Shown here piece after piece: positions 24,707-43,830 of a stretch of DNA of 64,000 bases. The position numbers were made by a program, and so were the translations under genes. The number at the start of each line of letters is the position of its first letter. Position 1 is the first letter of the stretch. Source of the DNA: Erodium maritimum (taxonomy: Eukaryota; Streptophyta; Magnoliopsida; Geraniales; Geraniaceae); contig OY997588.1 in the NCBI GenBank assembly GCA_963921825.1, positions 6,400,001-6,464,000 on the forward strand, written 5' to 3'. Below the pieces are notes generated by a model. The model made no database searches. It was not told the origin of the DNA and worked only from the letters and a program-made list of their open reading frames with translations.

Positions 24707-27700
24707 CTAATCCTCCTCCTCCTGCTCTAGATCAAAATTGGGTTCATCTGGCTTTTGCAAATTGGGCATCTTTAAGCTGCTGCTATCAAAAGTACGGCCA
24801 AACCGAACTTTCTGTTGCGTCCCTTTTCTTGTATTAGAAGCAAACTTTGAGGCATCGCCCCCGCCACTTGATTCTGCATAATATTCATCTGGATAATAGC
24901 TATAGTTACTTTCCCGATCACTCAGTTGCTTGTAGTACAAGCTCTCTTGTGCAGCCAACTCCTTAGACATCTTTCGCTTCTTATACCTTCTCCAAGCAGC
25001 TTGTAAAAAGCAAGTGCCCCATGTTCTCCATTGTGGGGAATAGTACCTGAAAGCGTGCTGAAGCTTCTTGCTGTGGAGCCTCTTGAACTGATTTGCAACA
25101 GCTTTGAGATCTTCAGCTCTGAGTGCAAAGGCTTCAACTTCACAAAGGGCTTTGACAGTCCGAGTTGATAAAGGCATGTTAGGGCTAGGGGTGGGCATCA
25201 AGGCCCATGTCAGCAATTCATCGCCACAGAAGTCTCCGGGTCTGAGGGTGATGGAATTGAAGAACCCGGCCCTTCCACCATTTGTTGTTGAGCTATCGAG
25301 TTGTCCTCTGATGATAAAGAGCATCTCATTTACTGGATCACCTTCTTGAAATATGTATGTGTCTGTTGTGCACAGAGATGAGACGAGACGTTCACATATA
25401 GCATCAAGAAGCTGACCATCCACTTGAGAGAAGAACGGGACCTGTGTTATGCCAAAACACATCATAACAATTGGAAGTGTGCTTTATTCAATTGAATTTA
25501 TGTACCATGTACTATCAGGGGGCATTTATCTTGAAACCGTTATGGATTGTGACCATGAACTTGTATTTCGTTACCCCTTGTTCCAAAATGACGATTTTGC
25601 CCTTAAATTTTCAAATTAAATAATAAAAAATTGAGAACTTTCATCACCTTGATTTCCTTCCTCAACGTACTTAAGGGTGTGTGCTCGTCGATCGGCTATT
25701 AATGATTTTTTTTAGTATAATCAAGACAATCTGTCATCAAATTTTACTATCATAATAAAAAAATTCATTCTGCTGACTAATTTTAAATCAACTAGTAAAC
25801 ATAATACATTTTGTGTATTTTTATATTCATATATATCCCATGAAAAAAAAACTCGATCATGTCCACTAATTGATTTAAGATTGTTTAACAATTGAATCAA
25901 ATCAAATAATTTGATTAATTCGATTAGGTTAATAGAATGAAAAATTCGATTATGATGATCAAATTTGAAAATTGAAAAAAAAAACTGGTAGTGTATTTTT
26001 TTTTACTTTTTATTTGTAATTTTAAATTTCAAAGGGCAAAATCATCATTTTGGAATAAATTGACACCAAGTACAACAAAATACAAGTTTAGGGTCACAAC
26101 TTACAACGGTTAACGGATAAGGTTCCTGACATGTAAAAAGAAAAATCGTCATTTTGGAATAAATTGACACCAAGTACAACAAAATACAAGTTTAAGGTCA
26201 TAACCAGCAACAGTTGGAGATAAGGACACTAACTTGTAAGAGTTCGATAGTACATGATACTTTTTTTGCAATTTTCCCTTGAATTATTACCAACTACTCA
26301 TATGTAATAAAAGATGTCACAATAGATTAACTTACACGGCGAACAAGGGAAAGGCATAGATGTTGTTGAATCTGGCGACGAAGATCCACAGGTAATTCAT
26401 GTAATATAGATTCTTCATCAACTCCTCTTGTAGCAAGCCATTTGTATTGGACAAATCGACGTATTCGTTCTTGCAAATCTGGAGGTAGCTGTCGATGCCT
26501 CATCCACTCTTCGGTATCTCTTTTCTTGATCCTCCATTCTTCAATTCTCACCGTTAGAGATTGCAAATAATTCTTCAAGAATGGAAATAAAATCCTCATT
26601 AGATCGATGTAGTATTTAAAACATGGGTTAAATATCAAAACTTACTCTTAAGTATTGGTCACGAGCACTACACTACCCCGTTTCAAAATGACAAGTGCAC
26701 TACCTTAAGTATTGATTACACAATTTTGTTACTGAAAATGAACGGAATATTCCATTCCGTTAGTCATATGACCTTAAGTATCATATATGGATGGTAAAAT
26801 GACGTTTTCCCTTAATTATTTGACCTCTATACGTTTTAGAAGGAACATTACCATTGTACCCTCGTCATTGTTCCTTATAAAATGCATAGAGGTTAAATAC
26901 TTAAGGGGAAAAAATGTCAGTTTACCATCCATTATATGGCACTTGAGGTCATATGACTAACAGAATGGAATATTTCGTCCATTTTCACTAAAAAAATCGT
27001 GTGGCCAATACTTAAGGTAGTGCATTTGTCATTTTGAAACGTTGGGTAGTGTAGTGTTCGTGACCAATGCTCAAGAGTAAGTTTCGATATTTCATGAACA
27101 CTACACATGTCAGCATACTCAATTATTATTAACCTTATCCAAATTTCAATAGTAAATTAATACATATGATAAGGTGTTGACTTCAAATATAATCTCTTGC
27201 ATAACAAAAATTCATGCACTATTAATACAAAAACAACAATAAAATGATGTCATAGGAGATCGCACCTCCATTTTGCCGATCAACTGTGCGAACAGTACCA
27301 AGCCAATGACATTTATGAGAATGCAAAATGTTGTCTCACCATAGAAAGTGCTCGTCTCCAGATTTTGCCCAAACGAACTGCATAGAGATTCCAGATGTCA
27401 GCATGAACACCAAGAAAAAAAATCTGATCATAATTACTCTGTAACTTAAAGTAACATGTAAACTATATATAGTCCTTGATAGTCTTGTTCCTTTAATCCA
27501 AACTAGTGGTTAAAGTGTACCTTCCAAGGAAATTTTGTTTTTTCAGGCCACTCAGTTCCAAACCTAAGAAAATGTCCTTGAAGAAATGTTTAACTTAGAG
27601 ACTTAAATGTGCCACTAAACCTTTCCCACAAATATGAACCATGTGCACAAAAGGTAATGATTGCAATCAATATAAATGATTCCAATTACACACTTTTTGC

Positions 27701-29777
27701 AAAAAAAAAAAAAAAAAAAAAACTATTACTGAATTGTTCGCTCTTGACGTGCACACAAGTTTTTTTTAACTACTATGGTCAAACAGAGAACCATAACAAT
27801 AATTCACAGTTATATATACTGCACAACCATGTCAGAACTCCAATATTAACCAGTGAACCAAATCTAAGATCACATTACTGTAATGGGATATAAATTCTAA
27901 TAGTTTGAAACTCATACCTCAAGTTTCTTAAGCCCCACCAAAGACAATACAAGAACTTGTTAAAAAAGGTTTGCTCAGCAACGCCAGTAGTTACGCCAGA
28001 CGCATACATTCCAAACCTAAATTTGGTGTTTTTGTTCGTAGGATCACAGTTAGTAGCAACCTGGGTGACATTCAACCAATATTTCCGTTCGAGCTGATCC
28101 TTACTAGCACAATCAAGGTACGTAGGGAGGCAAGATATGACTCGCAGTTTATTCTCACTTTTGCACTCCATATCCCAGCAGTGGAACTGTCGCCCTACAG
28201 CTAGAAGATACCATGCAGCTCCTGTTAACTGTCAGTCACAATAAATGGAGACAGACAAATAAGTTGTAGTAACCAAATTGAGGAGGTGAAAATAACTATA
28301 AATTTGGTTGAAACGGGCCACTTATATCGGGCCGGGATTTCACAACTAACCAGTTGAGTGTGACCCTAGCTTTTATAAGCAGGCTCCTCACTAGGCCATA
28401 GCAGGACTGGACTTTGGGGAGGTGTTCTAATACCATTATTTTGGTTAAAGTGGGCCACTTATATCGGATTGAGCTTTCACAACTAAAAGATCAATCTTAT
28501 TAGTTGGGTATGACCCTAGCCTTTATAAGTAACTATATTCTCTTATATTTTTCCAATGTGGGCTTACATATCTCAACAATAACTAAGCGGTGGTCTGGAT
28601 GCTTACATGACTGGCAAGCATGTAGAGAAAGAGGTTGTAAACAGCTCCAGCCCAAGCAGTGCTAGCAACAACTCCTGTGCTTTTTATAATCCGCTGATTC
28701 AGAGGGAAGATAAGAAACATTCTAGGGATGTATTGAAAGATAACAATGAGTGCCAGAGTGCTATTTGTGTGATCCACCCTGGAGTCTCTCGTGGCTGGAA
28801 TTACTAACCAGGTAACAATCTGAAAAGCAAAATGATGCAAAATAAATTAACTCTGAACACAGACTATGTGGTAACTACAATCACAAATCTGAAAGTCTCG
28901 AAATGCTTCTCAGTTCCCACCAAGGAAGTTTTAACAATTTCCTCAACCATGATTTTCAAGCTAAGCTTATAGCCACTCAACGTAGCTGATTATTACATGC
29001 ACGACGAACCATCTCTCAGCTAATGAAGGATAATGCATATCATAAGCAGCAAGTGAGCTTGATATTTCAAACATCATCAGTCTCTAAATCTCCTAAAGTA
29101 CTCAGCAATCTATGCAGTTCAAACCAGCTAATGCCACACTATAATCATCATTTATCAGTACATAATATAATTTATCATTTGGGTTTATATCCTACTTACC
29201 AGAAAAATCTTACTAAAACAAACAAAAAAATCAATTAAAAGCATCAACACTGATCAGTTAATTCTATTTTCTCCAAAATCAATAGAGTTAGAGAGAGAAT
29301 GAAAATTGCCTGAGGTAAGGGAAGCGTGGCAGCGAGATCGATAAGAAAATCGTTCTTAAGGTAGCGAATCGCAATCTCTCTAGGGTCCATAACCAGCTCG
29401 CCTCTCCCAAACACTTTGGAGCTGGGAGCGACGAAGGCGGTCCTAAACTTCAAGATCATGTGGAGGAGGTAGATGAGATCTGTCAAAGATCGGAAGATGG
29501 TTATCAAGACGGCGGGATGGGTCTCGCGCTCGAGGCAGGCGGGTCCGCCGATCCTGGGGATGTAGAAGTAGAGAGGATCTATGAAGAGGGCAACGAGGCA
29601 GGTGCAGAGAAACACATGGTTCCAGTGCGTGACGATGTCGCTGCTCGGCTCTAGGATCTGGTAGTGCCATAGAATCTGGTAAGGGTTGGAGTCGTCGGCA
29701 GGGAAGGCGGCGACGGCGGCGGTTTTGCGCCGTATTTGGCGGAGCGTAGAAGCAGGCTTTGACAGAATTCTATTCAT
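24707..29777 (-). CDS. CNGC18: Cyclic nucleotide-gated channel, CNGC18-like (group III)
   Basis: Six exons (29310-29777, 28607-28819, 27918-28228, 27266-27377, 26336-26572, 24707-25441) join in phase to 691 aa. The order is: N-terminus MNRILSKPASTL; six membrane segments beginning with VFLCTCLVALFIDPLYFYIP; pore region FLYCLWWGLRNLSSFGQN with the plant GQN filter; C-linker (RDTEEWMRHRQLPPDLQERI); cyclic-nucleotide-binding domain with the cassette GDFCGDELLTWAL; and an IQ-type calmodulin site (FLQAAWRRYKKRK). The sequence follows Arabidopsis CNGC18 closely from start to end, including the acidic C-terminal tail. CNGC18 is a Ca2+-permeable channel of the pollen-tube plasma membrane needed for tip growth and guidance. 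Intron 1 uses a GC donor. Introns 4 and 5 hold large foldback elements. Confidence 0.95.
25490..26280. mobile_element. Foldback/MITE with an internal duplication, in intron 5 of the channel gene
   Basis: The left part (atgtaccatgtactatcagg) is mirrored at the right (cgatagtacatgatac). Near the right end a unit of about 100 bp containing tttggaataaattgacacca occurs twice (about 26043 and 26147). The tandem copy makes the right arm longer than the left. Confidence 0.6.
26629..27096. mobile_element. Near-complete palindrome (foldback MITE) in intron 4 of the channel gene
   Basis: The sequence from about aaaacttactcttaagtatt (near 26637) is mirrored almost end to end by the segment finishing gctcaagagtaagtttcgat. 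The two arms are roughly 220 bp each around a very short centre near 26865. A transcript read through this intron would form a long hairpin. Confidence 0.75.
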
Positions 29778-30301
29778 CTTCCATGGCGGATTTCGGGGTT
29801 AAACGGATTCCGCGGCGAAGAGAGACGGCTGAGGGCAAAATTAGAGGGCGGCAATGGAGGATTGAGGCTTGTTCGGAGGAGATGGTCGCCGGAAGAGGCC
29901 GAATCGAATAGGCGTGTTTTGGAAATGGACAGAGAGAGAGGCGAGAGCGAAACTGCAGCGTCCAGGATTAGGGCTATGGCCATTTTTGACCGTTGGAGAT
30001 TTACGCGGGAAACCAACGGAAATGGTGAAATTTGGGAGGCTGAGGAAGGAGACCCAGTCCACAGGAAAGAGGACGACGACGACTTTTGTCCCTTTTTTTT
30101 TTTAATTATTATTCTTTTCCTTTCAATTGCTGAACATTATTACCTTATTCTTTGGCTCTGAAAACATAGCGGAAAAATAGTTGTTCGGTTGTTCCTCATT
30201 GGAAAATAAAAATTTATATACGAGGTTGAATTTCATATATAAATAAGTTAATTGAAATATGATACATTACATTATATTTAAACAGAAAATGGAGTATATT
30301 A

Positions 30302-32585
30302 GAGCAAGAACAACGGAACGGCCCCGCTCCCCGCGCCGCGATGTTCGTTGGCCGGGCGCGCTGACCGTTCCGCTGTGATCGTCGAAAAACACGGCCCCGC
30401 TCCCCTTGCACGCACTCCCGCTCCCCCTGCACACGGTCCCGCTCCCCTCTCGCTGGCCGGGCGCGGTGGACGCGCCTGCGCGCCGTCTGCTGCGCTGGCA
30501 GAGTCTGGGGCTGCCACGTGTCCCGACCGTTGCACACTAACGACTAGTTTTTTTTTTTAATTCAAAAATCAACAAATAAAACCCTATAAATACCCCTCTC
30601 CTCTCATATTTTTCACACCACTTCCTACTTCAACTATCCAACTTCACTCTCTCCTTCCCAAATTCTCCTCTCTCGTTTCAATTATTCTCGTGAAAAATGT
30701 CGGGCGACGCTGGGTCTCGTGCACACTCAGTTGGTGACGAACGAGAATTCACCGAGGACGAACTGGCACGAGGTTTCGGAGACATTCTAACGGGCAATCG
30801 CTCCAACTCCCCAAGCTCGAACCCGGGGTCGAGTTCAGGTTAGTGCAAACTTATTTTATTGTATTAATGCATTGTATTCATTTTTTTGATTAATTATTTG
30901 CACTTATTTTATTATTTTATTTTAGAGCACTTAATTTATTGTATTAAATTTTTTAGCACTTAATTTATTGTATAAAATTTTGTCAGGGCAAAACCGTCCC
31001 CAACAATACCAAATGGCGCCAGGGTTCCAAGTGCCATCACAATGGAGCCTGCCCCCACAAGTTTTCCAGATGCCACCGTTCCCACCACAATCACAATGGG
31101 GCATCGGACCCCAATTCTACAACTACGAGGGTCATCCACTACCCGACGTAGAAACCCCCCAACCATCCTCTTCCCAACGACGAGGCCGAGCCCCTGCCCG
31201 AGCCCGAGCCCAACCCCGAGCCCAACCCGAAGAACCAGAGCCGGATGGCCGGACATTCAGTAAGGAGGAGGACCACCACCTCATAACTGCCTGGTTGAGC
31301 ACAACAAGAGACGCTGTAAAGGGCAACTCGCAAACCGGCAGCACATTCTGGTGCGAAGTGCAGAGGAAATACAACTCCAAGGGAAGTTACCCACCTCGCC
31401 GCTGGGAAGCCATCAAGAAACGTTAGCTCAGAGGTTCCAGCCATACAAGGAGGATGCTCGGCTATTTGAAGAGGTCCAAGGCCGAGAAGCCGAGCGGCGC
31501 AAACCAGGAAGAGCACTTGAGACGTGCGAAGAAAATGTGGGAGGATGATAGGAAAGTGATTAAAGACCACCCGCTAAAGTTCGACCTGTATCATTGGGTC
31601 ATGAGGCTCGAGGGCAATGAGAAGTTCAGTGCCCAGGAGGGCACAATGGGAACTGTCCGCAGTCAGGTACGCCAACAACGACAGCGGTTGGATGAGGCTG
31701 GGGCTTACAGCTCAACCCCACCTACAAGCACAGGGGAGGAGGGCACACCTCTCAGTGGTGAGTCCCAACCACCAGAATGGGGAGGAAGCGAGAACTACGA
31801 AGGGACTCAGGTCCCTCTCAGCGACACACCCCCATCCCCTGAGGCCGCCCCAAGTCCCCCTCGCCGACCGCAAGGGAAGAAGGCAGCGAAGGCCGCAAAG
31901 AAGGGGGTCGTCCTCACGGCCCAAATGTCTGCCTTCGCGGAACTGTAACGTGCACGAATCGACGCTGAACGTGCACGGTTTGAGGCTCAACGTTCACGTG
32001 GCGAACAACAGGAAAATAAGTTTCGCATGATACATGCATTAACCCAACAGTGGGAAGCAAACATCGCCAACTACAAGGCCCTGGTGGGGACGGATACATC
32101 TTCCTACGACGAAGAGGCGTTGGCAGACCATAAGTTTTGCAAGACCCAACTGCGAAGACTCATCACTAGCCTTGAAACCCAAATTGATGATCTTCGAAGC
32201 CAACCCCCACCACCAGATGTCGACCCAACAGAGAATGATTCTTGAACTTGTATTTTGTTTTGGGTTGTATTAAAAGGGATTGAATAAAATTAGAAGTTCA
32301 TTTCTATTCGTGTTGAATTTATTAATTATTGATTGTCTTTAATTATTTATTTCCAAAATTGTTTAAATTATGACTAAATTAAACGATTTCTGATAACGAA
32401 TTATATAAAACAGGAAAATATAAAATAATAATCCAGTCAGCACTGTTCTGCACTCCCAGGACCTCAAGGTCCTTTCTGTTGCAAAACACCCACTTTTCTA
32501 CACTCCCACTCCCTGACTTTTGTCCAGTCAGCACAAGGTCTGCACTCCCACTCCCTAACCAAGGTCCTTTCTGTTGTACATGCTC
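30302..32585 (+). mobile_element. PIF/Harbinger DNA transposon, non-autonomous, ORF1 only
   Basis: The element is 2,284 bp and flanked by TTA on both sides (30299-30301 and 32586-32588), the target duplication expected for PIF/Harbinger. The left terminus gagcaagaacaacggaacgg and the inverted right terminus gagcatgtacaacagaaagg match at most positions. Next to the left end is a GC-rich block, then a TATA box (ctataaatacc, about 30584) and the MYB-like ORF1. Near the right end, phrases such as tgcactcccactccct and aaggtcctttctgttg recur as subterminal repeats. No transposase (DDE) frame is present, so it needed help in trans. Confidence 0.85.
30697..32245 (+). pseudogene. Broken Harbinger ORF1 (MYB/SANT-like DNA-binding protein)
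   Basis: It starts MSGDAGSRAHSVGDERE with a donor at about 30839 and continues after an acceptor near 30986 (GQNRPQQYQMAPGF). A trihelix/MYB-like domain follows: TFSKEEDHHLITAWLSTTRD, then FWCEVQRKY and RRWEAIKKR. The frame is then hit by a stop at about 31423, with a shift of frame, and by another stop near 31945, before a coiled-coil-like C-terminal part ending PPPDVDPTENDS. The Gln/Pro-rich segment and SANT domain are typical of the accessory protein that works with Harbinger transposase. Related genomic copies are often mis-annotated as glutathione S-transferase T3-like. Confidence 0.8.
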
Positions 32586-32703
32586 TTATGCTACGAATTG
32601 AAGTGGATACAATTAGAAGAAAATATCATAAAAATGAGTTGACAAGAATACTTCACCTTCATTTTGGTGGTAGTTACATTGAATATTATGTATCATGGAA
32701 ACA

Positions 32704-32706
<3 letters not shown>

Positions 32707-32775
<69 letters not shown>
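32707..32775. repeat. (ATT)n microsatellite
   Basis: About 65 bp of uninterrupted ATT repeats, ending in atatatt. It lies about 120 bp outside the right end of the Harbinger element. Confidence 0.95.
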
Positions 32776-32779
<4 letters not shown>

Positions 32780-33149
32780 TAAAGTGTATCAGTTTGCAAT
32801 CCCCATATAACAAGATTATTTTACGATAAATAAAAACATTTTGACTATCCAAATATAATGTTTAATAGGGATCATCATTGAACCGGTTAATAAGTAAGTC
32901 TAAAGACTAAATTCTAAAATTGACACATTGACAACGATAGTTCTAAAGCTTATTCTCAAAAAGTTTGAAGAGCGGAATTTGCTTTAAGGAGATTAATATC
33001 GTCATGTTCAAGCAAAGTTCACCATCACGTGCAGCTTATACCATCCATTTCTACCCACCACCAACTTCAATAGCTGACATTTTTGAATTGATGTGTATCA
33101 GAAGCAACAAATTAAAGGTTTTCTGTTAAATGTATTCCCTACGTGTGGA

Positions 33150-33426
33150 AAATTACCATCTATATCGTCTTTGTTTTTAAACTACCCTACCTTTTGACCA
33201 CGGTAATTTATGGGCAAATTTTGGATTATTTCGTGAGAATGCATGGAAAATTAGCAGCGTGGCCCATAAGGATAGTTTTCGCACACGGATAGTACATAAG
33301 GGCAGATTTCATCGAAAATACTAACAGACATTTGTGTGAAAAGATAGGTAATTTAAAAACATAGACAATACAAGGTAGTTTTCCGCAGGTGAACAGTACA
33401 TAAGAGTAACTTTTGACAATTAACCC
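33150..33426. mobile_element. MITE, same family as 22218-22508
   Basis: It shares actaccctaccttttgaccac, acagtacataag and the end ttttgacaattaaccc with the element in the SPARK-kinase intron. The left end is more eroded than the right. It lies just beyond the 3' end of the RRC1-like gene. Confidence 0.6.
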
Positions 33427-33741
33427 ATTACAGAAACTACTGCACTAGTAAGCCAAGTCTGGTGTACCAGAACAGCACCTCTTGACAAGTTCTCAATGAC
33501 AAAACCACATGAAAATATCAATCACTAATAATTGTAAACACTGAACTGTTTCAAATCAGAAATCAACATACATGCAACCAGAGAATATCCTCAACAGATT
33601 GCTCTTAAACGCTGCAAAAGATGGACAGATACTCGCTATTTTCCGTCCAGGATCAACACAACTTCTCAAACCCATTTCAGGCATGAGAATAATGACATGC
33701 AGGTGGATAAAGTGTTTGAGCACATTCTGCGAACAGACAAC

Positions 33742-41125
<7,384 letters not shown>

Positions 41126-41787
41126 ACTTGCATAGAGTACTAAGAAGCATTACACAAAACTGGTCAAAAATCAAGAACCCAGTTCAAATAACCATAAGCA
41201 CAACCATGAAAAAAGACTCAAATTTCATAATGCATCCAATTCGGATCCACATTATATAACACATTCCATAAATTTCAATGGGTATACATACAATTCACAA
41301 ACCATTCCACAAAAATCCAGAGGCACAAAAAAAACTCAAATCAAACGAACCAATAACCGAAATCCTATTCCTATTCCTGTTTCCCTCCGATCATCCGAGA
41401 CCTAGAGCCGTACAATTCAATCAATTAATCAACCGCTTGCAAAATTCAATAAACCCAATCAAGGTAACGCGCAGTTGGGTCAAACCCAAACGCCCTATTT
41501 CAGCTCAAGTGGCTGAATGTTTCGGCCGGCGTGAGCTGACCTTCTACCAGAGAGCATCAGAAGAATAACGGAGCTACAAAAGCAAACACTGCGCACATAC
41601 CTAAACGAACGAAGCGAGTAGGATGAGTACCGCGACCCAGTCTAGGGTTTTGGGGGATGCGGACGAGTTACACGGCGAGGGTTAACCCAGTCGAATCACG
41701 ATGTCGAACACGGAACAGTATGAATGCATAAGGGAAGGGACGACGAGCGATGAGTGGCTGGAGAGAATAGAAAGAACCGGTTCATTA

Positions 41788-42485
41788 GAGCAATGGGTCA
41801 AACCCGATGATCAAACCGTATATAAACCATGTAACATTAAAGTTTACAATCTTTAAAATAAACTATGTTTTAGTGTTACAAACCGGACGATCAAACTGTA
41901 TTGTGAGTGGATGCTGACTAAACGCTGAATTGATATTTTTCTGAATTAATTAAATGGTTTATTAAAACAGTAAACGTTTTATACAATTGAAATAAATTTT
42001 GATAAAAATAATTAATAATAATTAAATTAATTAATTGCATTGTATGTTTAATTTTATTGTTCGGGAGTCCGATTTGACCCGAAAAATACTAAGATTTCAC
42101 CGGAAACGGACACTGACGAGTTTTACATTTTAGGTAAAATATTGGGTCCATTTTAAATGTTGCATAATATTTGTTATAGTGTAAAATTATCTATTTATAC
42201 GTTAATTTTGGACTTATCCTATTTAGTTAAATCTGATTTTACATATTTTCTTATATAAAAAAATCGATATGGCCACGTATCGCAACACAGATGGCTGACG
42301 CACGACTCGGGTCGAACGACCCGCTAACCAGAATTACGGTGTGCGGGTCGCACATCGCCCCGCGAACCGTATTTTTTTGCTTCGCGGGCCGCAAAAATGG
42401 TACCCCACTATGGGTCGACCCACAAATCGTATTTATACGATTCGGTGTGCCAACTCATGCACGGTGCATAGCACTATGCATGCTC
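41788..42485. mobile_element. Harbinger-derived deletion element A
   Basis: Flanked by TTA at 41785-41787 and 42486-42488, with ends gagcaatggg and, inverted, gagcatgcat. The left half shares phrases with element B next door (acaaaccgg, cgtattgt, agtg-atg-tg-ct, gctgaa). The right half is GC-rich like the ORF1-side end of the 30302 element. It looks like an internally deleted derivative that kept the two ends only. Confidence 0.65.
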
Positions 42486-42568
42486 TTAGAGCATGTATAG
42501 TTGGTCAAACCATATGCTGACTGTGCAAAATTAAGGTTTGCAGTCCTTACAATAAATTGTGCTATACA

Positions 42569-42859
42569 TTAGTACAAACCGGATATGAAACCGTATTGTA
42601 AGTGAATGTTGGCTGTATGCTGAACGGGACGGCAAATGATGTGCCACCATGCTTGAAGAACTCCAAATACATGTTCAATATCTTTCCGAGCACCTTCTTG
42701 GACCTTAGCAAACAATTTCTTCTTGTCAGTGTAGGAATGTCGAATAGTATTCACGAATCGACTGCATGATGGGTAAATGTCGTCCACCAAATAATAGGCT
42801 CGGTCGTACCGATGGTCATTGTGTAGAGCATACACAAAGACCGCACCCTCCACACGCAC
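42569..42859 (-). pseudogene. Harbinger transposase fragment (C-terminal DDE part)
   Basis: The minus-strand frame contains RAYYLVDDIYPSCSRFVNTI and ARKDIEHVFGVLQAWWHII. These correspond to the YYLVDGIYP and ARKDVERAFGVLQ signatures around the last catalytic Asp and Glu of plant Harbinger (DDE_Tnp_4) transposases. The N-terminal two thirds are missing, so it is a relic. Confidence 0.85.
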
Positions 42860-43104
42860 CCGCGGTACCGTGCTTCAGGGTTCGAGGTTCGCACGGTGTG
42901 CGGTGCCTGAACCGCAGATCCTAGACCCCAAACCCGTGCTTCGCGAGTTTGGGTGCGGGGCGCGACTCCGAAAACGGAATCGCGCCTCGCGGGTTCGCGC
43001 CTCACCCTCGCCCACTCATGTGTTGGCACCTGTCCCGGTTAAGACAAAAAAACGACCGTTGGAGCTCCAACGGTCGTGAACGACTATTTTTTAAATAAAA
43101 TTTT

Positions 43105-43107
<3 letters not shown>

Positions 43108-43160
<53 letters not shown>
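43108..43160. repeat. (TA)n microsatellite
   Basis: About 50 bp of uninterrupted TA dinucleotides, lying just upstream of the TATA box of the ORF1-like start in remnant B. Confidence 0.95.
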
Positions 43161-43162
<2 letters not shown>

Positions 43163-43830
43163 AAAACTCCTATAAATACCTCACCCTCATTCATCCAATT
43201 TACACCATTTCTCTCTACATTCTCTTAATTCTCACTCTCAAATCAATTTCCTCTCTACTAAATTCGAGTAAAAATGCCTGACGGCTGGCTTGGAAGGCTC
43301 GGAAACTTCGTCAAGGAGTTGCGTTCTTCGATTGACATAAGGATCCTGTGTCTGTGTAAGAATGACCAAGGGGAGAGTTACGGTTCAAGGTGTGTGGAGT
43401 GATAGGGAGATGTGGGTTTCTTTGTTTGGTTGTCCTGTTCGTTGTAGGACCTCTTTTGTGTTTTGTCTCCGGAAGTCTCTTAAGATTTTCTGTCTATGGA
43501 TTATTCTTCTTGTAACCTGAGGTTAAGTGATTAATAAATATTCTTATTTGAATTCCTTGAGTTTTGGTAGGAGTAATTTTGTCAACAAAAGCCGAGTAAA
43601 AACAGGGGGAAAAAACAGAAGTTAAGCATTGTTCAGTCCCTGAGTTTGAAATTCAATTACAAAGTAAACACGTGACTAACTGTATTTACACGAAATTATC
43701 TTCTTCTTTGTTACCATCATAAAACGGCCAGCTTTAAACCACTATATTTTTTTGTAAGTATTCACGAATTTGAATCCAAAATTCTGTATAAAAATACGTA
43801 TAATCTCAAGAAAATACACACATATAGCAA

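Larger units (their letters stand above)
42489..43402. mobile_element. Harbinger-derived remnant B, rearranged
   Basis: It starts gagcatgtatagttgg immediately after the shared TTA at 42486-42488. It runs through a minus-strand transposase fragment, then a GC-rich block, gaacgactattttt, a (TA)n tract, a TATA box (cctataaatacc, near 43170) and an ORF1-like start at 43274 (MPDGWLGRLG). That second half parallels the left end of the 30302 element, so two element ends are joined in an unnatural order. The right boundary is unclear. Confidence 0.6.

Noticed and set aside
31042..31570. Several long Pro/Arg-rich or Gly-rich frames on both strands
   Set aside because: They are off-frame or antisense readings of the Harbinger ORF1 Pro/Gln/Arg-rich segment.
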